Positions 1 through 7,664 of a stretch of DNA of 64,000 nucleotides are shown here, in pieces. A program made the position numbers and the translations under genes. This DNA is from Streptomyces genisteinicus (GTDB taxonomy: Bacteria; Actinomycetota; Actinomycetes; Streptomycetales; Streptomycetaceae): positions 1 to 64,000 of the forward strand of contig NZ_CP060827.1 of the NCBI RefSeq assembly GCF_014489615.1, in the 5' to 3' direction. How positions within the stretch are numbered: position 1 is the stretch's first letter; every line of letters begins with the position of its first letter. The notes below the pieces were generated by a model. The model made no database searches, was not told where the DNA came from, and saw only the letters and a program-made list of their open reading frames with translations.

Positions 1-155
1 GAGCCGCTTCGCGGCTCTTGTCAAGCGCTTCGCGCTTGACTTTCCCGCGTTGCAGGAAACCGTATTTCCGCTTCGCTCCAATACGGTGAGGGGCCTCTCG
101 CTTCGCTTCGGGGCGGGGCGTCCGCTGCGCTCCCGCCCTACCGGCTCCGCCGGGC
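1..155. repeat. Cluster of GNA-triloop mini-hairpins
   Basis: Four or five short inverted repeats follow one another, each centred on CGCTTCGC or CGCTGCGC. Examples are a 7-bp stem with a TTC loop at 1-17 and a 9-bp stem with the same loop at about 20-40. The opposite strand therefore has GAA or GCA loops closed by G-C pairs, a very stable fold. Streptomyces telomeres are built from similar closely spaced GNA-loop palindromes, but this block does not match the canonical telomere start. It may be a remnant, a transcription barrier or a dispersed repeat. Confidence 0.55.
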
Positions 156-447
156 AGCAGCGGGGACTGGTGATGGTGCATCATGTCGTCTACCGGGTAG
201 GATCCCGGATTCTGGGGCACCCCCGCCCAGACGCCGGCCGAACCGGTCCCGGGGCGTCTCGGACCGCTGGAAGGGGCTCAACTCTGCAAGAGGTTCGGTG
301 CCGAGTTGAGCCCTCTCTATCTGCTCGCCTCTGACGGCCCGTCGCCCGGTTGCTGCCTGGAGTTGCCATGTCGCACGCCCCGGTGCGTGGCAGTTCTTTC
401 ACCGGTGCGTGCATCGTGAGTCGGCCTGCATCACGTGAGGATGCATC
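156..447. other. Gene-poor stretch with one stem-loop
   Basis: I see no convincing gene here; open frames lack ribosome sites and have shadow-type composition. One hairpin is clear: an 11-bp stem (274-284 with 303-313) around an 18-base loop, which could end transcription. Confidence 0.4.
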
Positions 448-477
448 GGGTAGTATCCCGTGAAACGGGGTACTACC
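448..477 (-). terminator. Hairpin terminator after the 191-residue gene
   Basis: A 13-bp stem (449-461 with 465-477) containing one G-T wobble closes a GAA triloop. It begins at the stop codon of the leftward gene ending at 477, the right place for a terminator. Confidence 0.6.
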
Positions 478-1052
478 TACTTGCGCTCAATGTGGGCGAC
501 CCAGGTAACGGCTTGAACCTTGCTGGGGATTTCCCCGATTTCCTTTGCTGCGGCCCGGTAGCAGTCGGCGAGAACGTTGTAACGCCCGGCTGCACCCAAT
601 CCTCGGTCCCGCTGTCCGTAGACTTCCCGGACGGCAATGTCGTGTGCGTGGCGGTCGATAACGACGGCGTGTTCGTTCTTGGGGTCGGCGATGCACAGAT
701 AGAAGAGGCCGGTTTTAATGTGCATGGGGAGCACTTCGCTCGGGTCGGTTCCGCCCATGATCCGGTTTGCCTTGGTGACCGCGTCCTTGACGTGACCGCT
801 TGCGGTTCCTTCGGTGAATGCCTTTCGGGCGAGTCGGACGTTTTCCGACCATGACTTGTTTGCCGAGAGTGCGGCGAGAACACCAGCGCCCTTTACTGCG
901 TTCCCTGCGGCGATTTCACGGGCGAGCTTGTGTGCCGTCCCGTACCATTCCCGGCCGCGCTGCTTTTGGTCGGGGGTGGCAGTGTTCCACATTGCGACAA
1001 TGGCGCGGGTGTAATCGGCGCGCTGGATTTCGGTGCTCTTGACCGGGATCAC
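477..1052 (-). CDS. Plasmid/phage-type hypothetical protein (DUF7178-like)
   Basis: The product is 191 residues. It resembles a family seen in actinophages and actinobacterial plasmids: an early WYGTAHKLAREIA segment, then GVLAALSANKSWSENVRLA, then VVIDRHAHDIAVRE, and near the end VQAVTWVAHIE. The DRHAHD motif, with closely spaced His and Asp residues, suggests a metal or nucleic acid site, but no activity is known to me. The frame opens further upstream; I chose the GTG at 1052 because GAGGA lies 7 bases before it and conserved sequence begins just after. It is the last of a leftward run of accessory genes. The DUF name is from memory. Confidence 0.65.
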   Translation of the reverse strand: MIPVKSTEIQRADYTRAIVAMWNTATPDQKQRGREWYGTAHKLAREIAAGNAVKGAGVLAALSANKSWSENVRLARKAFTEGTASGHVKDAVTKANRIMGGTDPSEVLPMHIKTGLFYLCIADPKNEHAVVIDRHAHDIAVREVYGQRDRGLGAAGRYNVLADCYRAAAKEIGEIPSKVQAVTWVAHIERK

Positions 1053-1155
1053 AGAGAAGTCCTCAAAGGGTGAAGGAGGAAAGGGATCGCAATTGGCGGT
1101 GAGGAGCGGGCCCGATGGGCGGCTCAACTCACGGCGTGCGGGGAATTTCCGGGGG

Positions 1156-1184
1156 TGCGGCGGGGGCACAGTGCCCCCGCCGCA
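1156..1184 (-). terminator. Hairpin terminator
   Basis: A perfect 13-bp GC-rich stem (1156-1168 with 1172-1184) closes a three-base loop just beyond the stop of the leftward gene ending at 1194. Confidence 0.65.
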
Positions 1185-1193
1185 GGGGGTGTC

Positions 1194-1463
1194 TCAGGCG
1201 TGGAGGATGTCGTACTCGGTGCGGTCTACGAGGTCGGCCGTGCGGTCACCGTAGAGGGCGAGGAGGGTGACGGCTCCGGTCTCGCTTTCCCAGAGGCTGT
1301 CTTCGGTCTCGAATTCGGTGGCTTCGGGGAATCGGGCGAGGATGGCGCGGGCAGCCTTCTGCTGTGCTTCTTCGTAGCTGTCGGCTTCGGTGACGACGGC
1401 AAAGCGGTTGTCCATGAGCGATGTGGTGATGTCGGCCCAGTCGCACACGAGGGTGTAGATCAC
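1194..1463 (-). CDS. Small hypothetical protein (89 aa)
   Basis: This acidic 89-residue protein starts with ATG and contains a DSYEEAQQKAARAILARFPEA segment likely to form an amphipathic helix, with short beta-prone runs on both sides. I recognise no family. It lies 13 bases downstream of the 145-residue gene and ends at its own terminator, so it is probably the last gene of a two-gene leftward transcript. Codon use is normal for the window. Confidence 0.6.
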   Translation of the reverse strand: MIYTLVCDWADITTSLMDNRFAVVTEADSYEEAQQKAARAILARFPEATEFETEDSLWESETGAVTLLALYGDRTADLVDRTEYDILHA

Positions 1464-1476
1464 GGGGTCTCCCGGC

Positions 1477-1914
1477 TCAGATGTGAATGACGGGGGCGTC
1501 GCGGTGGTGTACGCCGGGCTGTGGCGGGATGAGCTGGCCGGTGGCGTAGTCGGTGCAGTAGGCGTCGAAGACTGCGGCTGCGGTGAGCGGGATGGGGTCT
1601 CCGTCGTTGTCGAATACCCAGCCGCAGACGCTTTCGTCAGGGTGGCGGACGCTGCGCATGATCAGTCCGGCATTGTCCGCTCGTCCGGTGACGGCGGCAG
1701 CGAGAAAGCAGCAGAAGTCGAGGGCGGCACGGCCGTCCGTCTCGATTCCGGTTTTGTCGCTCTGTGAGTAGATGAGCTGCTGGATTTCGGATTCGCCGCC
1801 GGTGTGAATGGCGAGAGTGAGGCAGTGGATTCCGGTTCCTGCCTTTTTGAGAAGCCTTACGAAGATGTCGAATGCGCGGTCTGCGTCGCGGAGGCTGGGG
1901 GTGGGGAGGCTCAT
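1477..1914 (-). CDS. Hypothetical protein (145 aa)
   Basis: The ATG at 1914 follows GAAAGG at a suitable distance. The longer frame upstream is out-of-frame shadow of the DUF3846 gene and was discarded. The product has a helical N-terminal half (RAFDIFVRLLKKAGTG) and a C-terminal half rich in aromatic and acidic residues (VCGWVFDNDGDPIPLT). No family recognised. Spacing of 13 bases to the 89-residue gene suggests co-transcription; the hairpin at 1940-1965 separates it from the DUF3846 gene. Confidence 0.6.
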   Translation of the reverse strand: MSLPTPSLRDADRAFDIFVRLLKKAGTGIHCLTLAIHTGGESEIQQLIYSQSDKTGIETDGRAALDFCCFLAAAVTGRADNAGLIMRSVRHPDESVCGWVFDNDGDPIPLTAAAVFDAYCTDYATGQLIPPQPGVHHRDAPVIHI

Positions 1915-1939
1915 GTCGTGCACCTTTCGCGTTGTCGGG

Positions 1940-1965
1940 ACGGCGGGGGCGAAAGCCCCCGCCGT
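1940..1965 (-). terminator. Hairpin terminator with GAAA loop
   Basis: A perfect 11-bp stem (1940-1950 with 1955-1965) carries a GAAA tetraloop directly after the DUF3846 gene's stop codon at 1977. Confidence 0.65.
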
Positions 1966-1976
1966 GGGTGGTTTCG

Positions 1977-2384
1977 CTACTTGGTGCGCTGGCCGGGGAT
2001 GGTGGCGGAGACAGGCTCGGTGCGGGGGCTGGGAATGGGGGTGTCGATTCCCAGGAGTTCGAGGAGGGCCGCAACGTTGTCGTCGGTGAGGCCCTTGGTG
2101 TCGCCGTTGGTGTCGGGTCCGCCGGTGATGACGGCGGTGCCGAAGTACGGCTGCATGTAGCCCGTGATGAGGGCCAGCAGGTTGGCGGACGGGTTGACCT
2201 CCGCGCCGTTCGGCACGCCTTCCTCGTCGACCCACATGGTCAGGTCCGGGGAGAGGGTGACGGCTTCGACGTTCCGGCAGGTGATGGCGGTGTGGAGGGT
2301 GGCCAGGGTGCCCGTGGTGGGCCACGAGATGACGGTGGCGGTCCGGTCGGGGCGCAGGACCAGAGCAAGGGCGGTAGAGGACAT
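1977..2384 (-). CDS. DUF3846-family protein
   Basis: The 135-residue product matches the DUF3846 pattern common on actinobacterial plasmids and phages: a variable start, a VEAVTLSPDLTMWVDEEG core, PNGAEVNPSANLLALI, then GTAVITGGPDTNG and a short helical tail. Function is unknown. The ATG at 2384 is preceded by GGGAGA at 9 bases; in-frame sequence further upstream has no ribosome site. It is the first gene of the leftward group 477-2384. The preceding region to the right is the inverted repeat at 2516-2848. Confidence 0.7.
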   Translation of the reverse strand: MSSTALALVLRPDRTATVISWPTTGTLATLHTAITCRNVEAVTLSPDLTMWVDEEGVPNGAEVNPSANLLALITGYMQPYFGTAVITGGPDTNGDTKGLTDDNVAALLELLGIDTPIPSPRTEPVSATIPGQRTK

Positions 2385-2515
2385 GGGTGTCTCCCGGTAG
2401 GTGCGTCGGATTGGGTCTTGTTGGCCGGCTGCCACCGCCGACCAACAAGACAAAGATAGCGCACTTATCTACTTCACGGGAGGTCTTCCGCGGTGTTTTC
2501 GCAGGTCAACCCATA

Positions 2516-2848
2516 CGGGGGTACTGCCGGTGCCCGGCCGCCCCGCCGCCGCTCCTGCCGCGCAGAGGCAGGAGATCCGTCCGGCAGCGCGCAGCGCTCC
2601 GGGGTCGGCAGCGCAGCGCCGCCCCGGCAGCCGGACGCCCGCCGCAGAGCGCAGCGGACGGCGGGAGGTGGGAGCGGGAGCCCTACCGGAGCGCAGCGGA
2701 GCAGGGCGAGCGCCCCAGCTCGGCGTGAGGGAGCGCAGCGGACGGCCGGGGAAGCGCAGCGGCCCCGGCACGCCTGTGGTCGGGGTGGGGAGCGCAGCGG
2801 ACCGCCCCGACTCGGCGGCGGGGCGGCCGGGCACCGGCAGTACCCCCG
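2516..2848. repeat. 36-bp perfect inverted repeat enclosing GCGCAGCGG hairpins
   Basis: Bases 2516-2551 are an exact reverse complement of 2813-2848. The 261 bases between hold at least four copies of GCGCAGCGG, each lying in the loop of its own GC-rich stem, for example GCCGGGG...CCCCGGC and GTCGGGG...CCCCGAC. No gene is convincing; the long open frames here are a result of the GC content. It sits 1.3 kb from tpg. It could be a secondary-structure element for replication or end metabolism, or a non-autonomous mobile repeat. Confidence 0.6.
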
Positions 2849-2944
2849 GGAAGAAGAGGGCGGGCGCGCTGCGCCCTGCCCTGTGCTGCGCCCTGCTGCG
2901 GGGCCGTGGACCGGTGTGCTGCGCCCTGCTGGCGAACGTGTATC

Positions 2945-2972
2945 GGCCCCCAGGGGCTGCTCCCTGGGGGCC
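2945..2972 (-). terminator. Hairpin terminator
   Basis: A perfect 11-bp stem (2945-2955 with 2962-2972) and six-base loop lie 20 bases beyond the stop of the leftward gene ending at 2992. Confidence 0.65.
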
Positions 2973-2991
2973 GTGCGGTGCTGAGAGGCGG

Positions 2992-3987
2992 TCAGGTGGC
3001 GAGGGCGGTGATCAGGTCGGCGGATGTGGGGGTGGTGCCGGTGGCGAGGTGACGGATGCCGTCGCCGGGCAGGGGCCAGGCTCCTCCAGGACCGATCGGG
3101 TGGCGGCGGGAGACGGCGGTGCGCCACCCGTGCCGTTCGTCCCACACGAGTGCGGGGGCCGGCGCGGTGGGCTCGTCCAGGACCAGCGCGGCGACGCACA
3201 CCTCGCCGGAGTGCTGAACCGCGGGCGGCTCCGGCGTGCTGGTCCAGCCCTGGGCGTGGAGCGCCTGGGCGATGTCGGCGAGGTAGGGGGCGGCGGCGCG
3301 GCCGCGCAGGACGGTGGCGGCGCGCACGGTTGCGCGGCGGGTCTGGGAGGTGGGGTAGCCGAGGGCGTTGGCGGCTTGTTCGGCGGTGACGTGGTCGCGC
3401 TCCATGACGGTGGCCATGCGATCGGCGCGCAGGGCGGTGAGCGCGTTCTGCGCGGTGTGGGTGTGGATGCCGAGGGTGTCGGTGACGGCGGCCGCGGAGA
3501 CGGCGGGGTCGGCGTTCAGGAGCGGGGCGGTGCGCTCGAGGATGAGGTCGCGCGGGACCTGGTCGCCGGTGTCCTTCGGCCGGCCGGTGGCCGCGGACTT
3601 GCCCGGGCGGGCGGCATTGACGTCGCGCACAATGCCGCGAGGCCAGTGCTCCACCCCGCCGATCTCCACCCGGTGGGCTTCGAGTTGCGGGTTGCGCTTG
3701 TAGGAGTCCCAGGTGCGCGGGGAGACGCCCCATGCGGCGGCGGCCTCGCGGCGGTCGAGGAGGTCCTGGTCGTCGTCGACGTCCGGGAGCGCGGGGACGG
3801 GACGGCCGGCGAGGTAGGCGTCGACCTGTTCGCCGTCGTACAGCCGGGTGCGGCCTTCGGTGATCGGCGCGGGAAAGCCGGCTTGCTTGTGGGGGCCGGA
3901 GTTGAGGTAGCTCTGGAGGCGCACGCCCTGCTGGGCGGCGAGATCGGCCAGGGTGCGCACCAGGTGCTGACGGCCTGCACGGATCAC
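2992..3987 (-). CDS. DNA-binding protein with DUF6292-like C-terminus
   Basis: The 331-residue product has two parts. The N-terminal half resembles helix-turn-helix plasmid proteins: a TRLYDGEQVDAYLAGRPVP segment, then RREAAAAWGVSPRTWDSYKRNP, which reads as a recognition helix, and a second helix-turn-helix-like stretch around VTAEQAANALGYPTSQTRRATV. From about residue 230 (PYLADIAQALHAQGW) to the LVWDERHGWRTAV segment it resembles DUF6292. It is transcribed leftward next to tpg and may be a plasmid regulator or replication accessory factor. The operator is not known. Confidence 0.65.
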   Translation of the reverse strand: MIRAGRQHLVRTLADLAAQQGVRLQSYLNSGPHKQAGFPAPITEGRTRLYDGEQVDAYLAGRPVPALPDVDDDQDLLDRREAAAAWGVSPRTWDSYKRNPQLEAHRVEIGGVEHWPRGIVRDVNAARPGKSAATGRPKDTGDQVPRDLILERTAPLLNADPAVSAAAVTDTLGIHTHTAQNALTALRADRMATVMERDHVTAEQAANALGYPTSQTRRATVRAATVLRGRAAAPYLADIAQALHAQGWTSTPEPPAVQHSGEVCVAALVLDEPTAPAPALVWDERHGWRTAVSRRHPIGPGGAWPLPGDGIRHLATGTTPTSADLITALAT

Positions 3988-4056
3988 GGGAACTCTCCGG
4001 GGTCACGGGTACAGTGGCCGCCACAAGGGCGACCCTTTGGGGTGTGGTCTTGGGTC

Positions 4057-4102
4057 GGCCGGCACCCTTGCCACCCGCTCACGCGGAATCGGGGTGCCGG
4101 CC
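4057..4102 (-). terminator. Hairpin after tpg
   Basis: GGCCGGCACCC (4057-4067) is complementary to 4092-4102, a perfect 11-bp stem with a 24-base loop, 15 bases past the tpg stop codon. Confidence 0.55.
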
Positions 4103-4117
4103 ACATCTGTCTGCGGG

Positions 4118-4678
4118 TCAGAACTCGATCGCGACCTGCTCGATGTCGGTCAGCTCGACCTCCGCGAGCCCCAGCGCGCGGCTGCCGCCCGCCTGGAAGT
4201 ACACCTCGCGCAGGCCGTCAGCGAGGACCTGGCGCAGCTGCCGGTCGCTGGCGCCGGCAGCGTGTGCGTCGAGGAGGCGCCCGGCGTGAGGTGGCGGGAG
4301 GGCCTGGGTGATCCAGCGCATGCGGGCGTCGTCGGTGCTGCCGGCGGCCGCGGTGAAGCCGAAGCGTGCCCGGGTCTCGACGATGATGCCGGTGGTGGCC
4401 GCGGCCTGACGGCGGGCGCGCTGCTGGACGCGGGGCTGCCAAACCTTGCGGACCTCGTCCGCCAGGCGCTGGGCGAGTTCGGCCCGCGGGCGGCGGATCT
4501 GCCCGGTCAGGTAGCGCTCCACGGTGCGCTGGCTGACGCCGAGCCGGACCGCGACCGCCCGGGTCGAACCCTTCTCCGCCTTCACCAACGCCCGCATCTG
4601 CGCGCCCGCGGACTTCGGGATCGGCCGGGTGAACACTGCCTGCACCGCACGGTCGAGACTGTCTCCGATGATGCCCAC
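4118..4678 (-). CDS. tpg: Telomere terminal protein Tpg
   Basis: The 186-residue protein matches Streptomyces terminal proteins in length and order of motifs: an N-terminal FTRPIPKSAGAQMRALVK segment, a helix-turn-helix (STRAVAVRLGVSQRTVERYLTG), the VWQPRVQQRARRQAAA segment, TRARFGFTAAAGSTDDAR, and a C-terminal end with LREVYFQAGGSR and ELTDIEQ. Known Tpg proteins are bound to the 5' ends of linear replicons and prime the filling of the terminal gaps. The usual partner gene tap is not visible beside it; upstream is the DnaB-like helicase instead. Its presence is the main reason to call this a linear replicon. Confidence 0.88.
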   Translation of the reverse strand: MGIIGDSLDRAVQAVFTRPIPKSAGAQMRALVKAEKGSTRAVAVRLGVSQRTVERYLTGQIRRPRAELAQRLADEVRKVWQPRVQQRARRQAAATTGIIVETRARFGFTAAAGSTDDARMRWITQALPPPHAGRLLDAHAAGASDRQLRQVLADGLREVYFQAGGSRALGLAEVELTDIEQVAIEF

Positions 4679-4720
4679 CGGGCGTACCCTTCCTGCGAAT
4701 CCTACGGATGATCTTCAAAG

Positions 4721-4802
4721 GGCCTGTGCGGGCCGAACTCCGCGACGGGCGACGCGAGGGCCGCCCCGAGGGGAGTTCGGCCGGGAGGCGGGCGCACAGG
4801 CC
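4721..4802 (-). terminator. Large interrupted inverted repeat between helicase gene and tpg
   Basis: GGCCTGTGCG (4721-4730) pairs with 4793-4802, and GGCCGAACTCC (4731-4741) pairs with 4772-4782. Together they form a long two-part stem in the leftward transcript, just after the helicase stop. It may end or weaken transcription into tpg. Confidence 0.5.
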
Positions 4803-4818
4803 GCTTCCCGGGGGTGGC

Positions 4819-6204
4819 TCAGGTCTTGTGCATGTCGCGCAGCCGCGAGTAGTGGAACTGGTGCGCCACGGTCACCGTGCAGCACACGCCGCCCCTGTTC
4901 TTGCTCACGATCAGGTCACTCTCGCCGGCCCGCGGGGACGCCTTGTCGTAGGCGTCCTCCCGGTGAAGCAGGATGACGGCACTCGCGTCCTGCTCCAGTT
5001 GCCCGGAGTCGCGCAGGTCCGATGTCTGCGGGAGCTTGCCCTCGCGGTTCTCCGAGCCGCGGTTGAGCTGGGCGCAGCAGACGATGACCGCGCCGGTCTC
5101 CTCAGCAATGATCTTGAGTTCGCGGCTGACTTCGCTCACCCGCTCGTAGGCGGTCTGGCGGGAGTTGCGCTGGTCGGTCTCCATCAGCTGGATGTAGTCG
5201 ATGACCACGAGAGGGACGCGGCCGGTGGTCCGGACGATGTGCTTGATGCGGGTGCGGACCAGGTGCGGGGTGACTCGGGCGGTGTAGTCCATCCACAGCG
5301 GCAGGCTGTCCAGGTCGGGCAGGCGGCGGGCGATGCGGCTCCAGTCGTCTTCGGTGATGGCCGGCCCGCCGTCCGTGAGGTGGTGCAGACCGACGCGGGC
5401 CTGGCTGGACAGCACACGGTTGGTGACCTCGGCCTTGCCCATTTCCAGGCTGTGCACGAGGGTCGGCCTGTCGGACCCGGCGTTCGCGAGCGCGATGCCG
5501 AGCGTGAGGGCGCTCTTGCCCATCGCCGGGCGGGCCGCGACCAGGATCATGTTGCCGGGGCGCATTTTCAGCACCATGTCCAGGTCCGTGAGTCCGGTGA
5601 TTGCGGAGGCGATCACCGGGTGCTCCAGGGTGTCCAGGTGCTCTTGCAGGCCCTCGTGGAACTTGCCGAAGAGCCCGGCCTGCTCGGGGCCCTGGTCAGC
5701 TGCCAGGTGTTCCAGCTCGGCCTGATGGGCGGCGATCAGGCCGTTCACGGCGCTCGGGTCGGCCTGACGGGCCATCTGCATCCCGCGCACGAGGGTCTGC
5801 TCGTAGCGGCGCTGGCGCGCATAGCCGTGGACGAGGTGGGCGTAGTGCTCGGCTTCCCCAGGGGAGCACGCCTGGTGAGCGATCTGCGACAGGCGGACCA
5901 GGCCACCGACGCGCTCCAAGTCACCGGTGCTCCGGAGCTCGGCCTCGACCATGGGCACACCAGTGGGCCGGCTGCGAGCGTGCAGGGCCAGCACGGCCTG
6001 CCAGATCACGCCGTGGTGGGGCTCTGCGAAATCGCGGTCCTGGTCTCCGAGGACCGCGGCCGCTGCCGCGATGGGATCGAACCCGCCCGGACTGGCCATC
6101 AGGCACGCGCCCAGCACCGCGGCTTCGGCCTCCGCCCCGGGACGCTGCTGCGCCTGACCCGCAGAGCCGGGCAGGTCGACGATCTCCTCGAACGTGTGGC
6201 TCAT
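4819..6204 (-). CDS. DnaB-like replicative helicase (Rep2-type)
   Basis: The 461-residue product has the DnaB layout: an N-terminal helical domain (about 25-140) and a RecA-type C-terminal domain with Walker A ARPAMGKS at 224-231, Walker B VVIDYIQLM near 327-335, and the ERVSEVSRELKIIAEETGA and CCAQLNRGSENR segments, ending with KNRGGVCC. In pSLA2-type linear plasmids a DnaB-like protein (Rep2) works with the origin-binding Rep1; the same pair is seen here. Its ATG overlaps the stop of the upstream rep gene by 4 bases, so the two are translationally coupled. Confidence 0.85.
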   Translation of the reverse strand: MSHTFEEIVDLPGSAGQAQQRPGAEAEAAVLGACLMASPGGFDPIAAAAAVLGDQDRDFAEPHHGVIWQAVLALHARSRPTGVPMVEAELRSTGDLERVGGLVRLSQIAHQACSPGEAEHYAHLVHGYARQRRYEQTLVRGMQMARQADPSAVNGLIAAHQAELEHLAADQGPEQAGLFGKFHEGLQEHLDTLEHPVIASAITGLTDLDMVLKMRPGNMILVAARPAMGKSALTLGIALANAGSDRPTLVHSLEMGKAEVTNRVLSSQARVGLHHLTDGGPAITEDDWSRIARRLPDLDSLPLWMDYTARVTPHLVRTRIKHIVRTTGRVPLVVIDYIQLMETDQRNSRQTAYERVSEVSRELKIIAEETGAVIVCCAQLNRGSENREGKLPQTSDLRDSGQLEQDASAVILLHREDAYDKASPRAGESDLIVSKNRGGVCCTVTVAHQFHYSRLRDMHKT

Positions 6205-7304
6205 CGCTGCTGCTCCTCACGGGTCGGGACGGTGATCGCGGGGTGGGTGCAGCGGCGGCTCGGGGCGTCATCGTCGTCATCGAGAACCCAGCCGTACTCG
6301 TCGCAGGCCGAGCAGGCACGCAGCACGCCAGCAACGTCCTGCTGGTCCACTCCGGCGGACTCGGCGGCCGGAGCCGGCTTGCGGTAGCGGCGCAGGTCCT
6401 CGACCCAGCCGGGCAGGCACCGGGTCCATGCCTTCGCACCAGCTGTGTTCTTGAGAATGTCCGCTTCCAGCGCCTGTCGGTGGACGTCGTCCAGGCTGGC
6501 CATCGACGGCCAGCCCTGCGCGCGCATCGTCCGCAGCAGCTTCGGCGCGCACTTCCGCGAGGTAACGGCTCCCGCCTGCCATCGCTGCATCTGCTGGAGG
6601 AAGTCCTCCGCAGCGGAGATCTCCTCCGGGAGGAACTCTGCTTCCTCCCGCTGTGACGGGAGCGACCGCTCAGGGTGTGTGAGGGGGTAGGGGGAGGAGG
6701 AATCCTCCTCCTCCGGGGGGTGTGGGGGGTGGAACCCGGATCGCGGGTTTTCCGCATTACGGCTCTGACCAGGCGAAACGCGGGTTTCCAGATCGCGGGT
6801 TTTCCGCGATTCGGTTCCGGATCGCGGGTTTTCCGCATTACGGCTCTGACCAGGCGAAACGCGGGTTTCCCGCGATGCGGAATCGGGTCGGCCCTCCGGA
6901 TCGCGGGTTTTCCGCACTTCGGCATCTACCTGCATGGATGCGGTGATGCCCAAGTCGACGTACTGCTGGTTGTTCGCGGGGTTCCGGTAGACGCGGGTCA
7001 CCCACGTCGGGCGCTGCGTGGCCGCGTCGTAGACGGACACGCGAGCGAGGTGGCCGGCCTTCATCAGACGTGCGGCAACTGCGTTGTACCGGTCCTTGCC
7101 CATCTTCCAGCCGCGGGCCTGGAGGTCGGCGCGGATGGCCTCCATGGTCGACGGCAGACGAGGGTCTCGCAGCAGCAGTTCGGCCAGAACGCCGAGATCC
7201 TCAGGCTGGAGGCCCGGTGTACGCACGAGCTCGCGCCGCAGGATGACTTCCTCGGGTGGCTCCCAGCCGCGCTCCAGGAAGCTGGAGCCGAATTCATCCG
7301 TCAC
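6201..7304 (-). CDS. Replication initiator (Rep1-type) containing the iterons
   Basis: The 367-residue product has an N-terminal winged-helix region (about 20-100: LLLRDPRLPSTMEAIRADLQ, MGKDRYNAVAARLMKAG), a low-complexity middle with peptide repeats of the type RKTRDP, SRETRVSPGQSRNAENPRSG at about 130-190, and a C-terminal region with CSACDEYGWV...RRCTHP, a possible zinc site. The peptide repeats are the translation of DNA iterons at 6736-6916. In pSLA2 and related linear plasmids the origin also lies inside rep1. It is the first gene of the rep-helicase operon. Function is inferred from layout and neighbours. Confidence 0.75.
   Translation of the reverse strand: MTDEFGSSFLERGWEPPEEVILRRELVRTPGLQPEDLGVLAELLLRDPRLPSTMEAIRADLQARGWKMGKDRYNAVAARLMKAGHLARVSVYDAATQRPTWVTRVYRNPANNQQYVDLGITASMQVDAEVRKTRDPEGRPDSASRETRVSPGQSRNAENPRSGTESRKTRDLETRVSPGQSRNAENPRSGFHPPHPPEEEDSSSPYPLTHPERSLPSQREEAEFLPEEISAAEDFLQQMQRWQAGAVTSRKCAPKLLRTMRAQGWPSMASLDDVHRQALEADILKNTAGAKAWTRCLPGWVEDLRRYRKPAPAAESAGVDQQDVAGVLRACSACDEYGWVLDDDDDAPSRRCTHPAITVPTREEQQR
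6736..6916. repeat. Iterons: candidate replication origin inside rep
   Basis: The core GGATCGCGGGTTTTCCGCA or a one-to-two base variant occurs four times: 6738-6756, 6790-6808, 6819-6837 and 6898-6916. A shorter variant, ACGCGGGTTTCC, occurs at 6779-6790 and 6859-6870. A 54-bp block at 6736-6789 is repeated exactly at 6817-6870, an 81-bp spacing. The whole set lies in rep coding sequence, as in known Streptomyces linear-plasmid origins. Binding by the Rep protein is inferred. Confidence 0.75.
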
Positions 7305-7664
7305 GGCGCACCGCCTCCGTGCGGGTGGTGCGGTGCGGTGCTGCCGGCAGTCGACGGCGCGAGTAGTGCAGGTGGTGCATACGGGTCGTATCTCCCCAGG
7401 TTGGGGAGTCGCGTCTACGGAGGTGTGACCTGGTATGGGCCCGGGATAGTGGCGTAGCGCGAACAGGCGCGCTTATCCTGGGTACAGGTGACCCACCGAG
7501 GACCAGTGTCCACGGGAATCACCCCGGCGAGGTCACCTCTCACCGGACACGACTCGGAGCTTGGTAGGCGAGCGAGTCGAATCGCGAAGGGCGGCCTCGT
7601 TGTGGCGACGGGGCCGCTTCGCTTTTCTAGGGCGGCATAGGCATAGCGGCCATCATGCCGTACC
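7305..7664. other. Regulatory stretch upstream of rep, with terminator of the PLP gene
   Basis: No gene is supported. An inverted pair AGGTGACC / GGTCACCT (7486-7493 and 7530-7537) may be an operator for the rep operon. A GCGAAG...CTTCGC stem with an internal GGCGGCC/GGCCGC pairing at about 7584-7625 lies just beyond the decarboxylase stop and probably ends that transcript. Confidence 0.45.

Noticed and set aside
1..155. A true telomere at the start of the window
   Set aside because: The hairpins have a similar design, but the sequence does not begin with the known archetypal telomere palindrome and the window may be cut from a longer record.
2401..4311. A 636-codon plus-strand frame
   Set aside because: Composition is that of the strand opposite the DUF6292-like and tpg genes; no ribosome site or family features.
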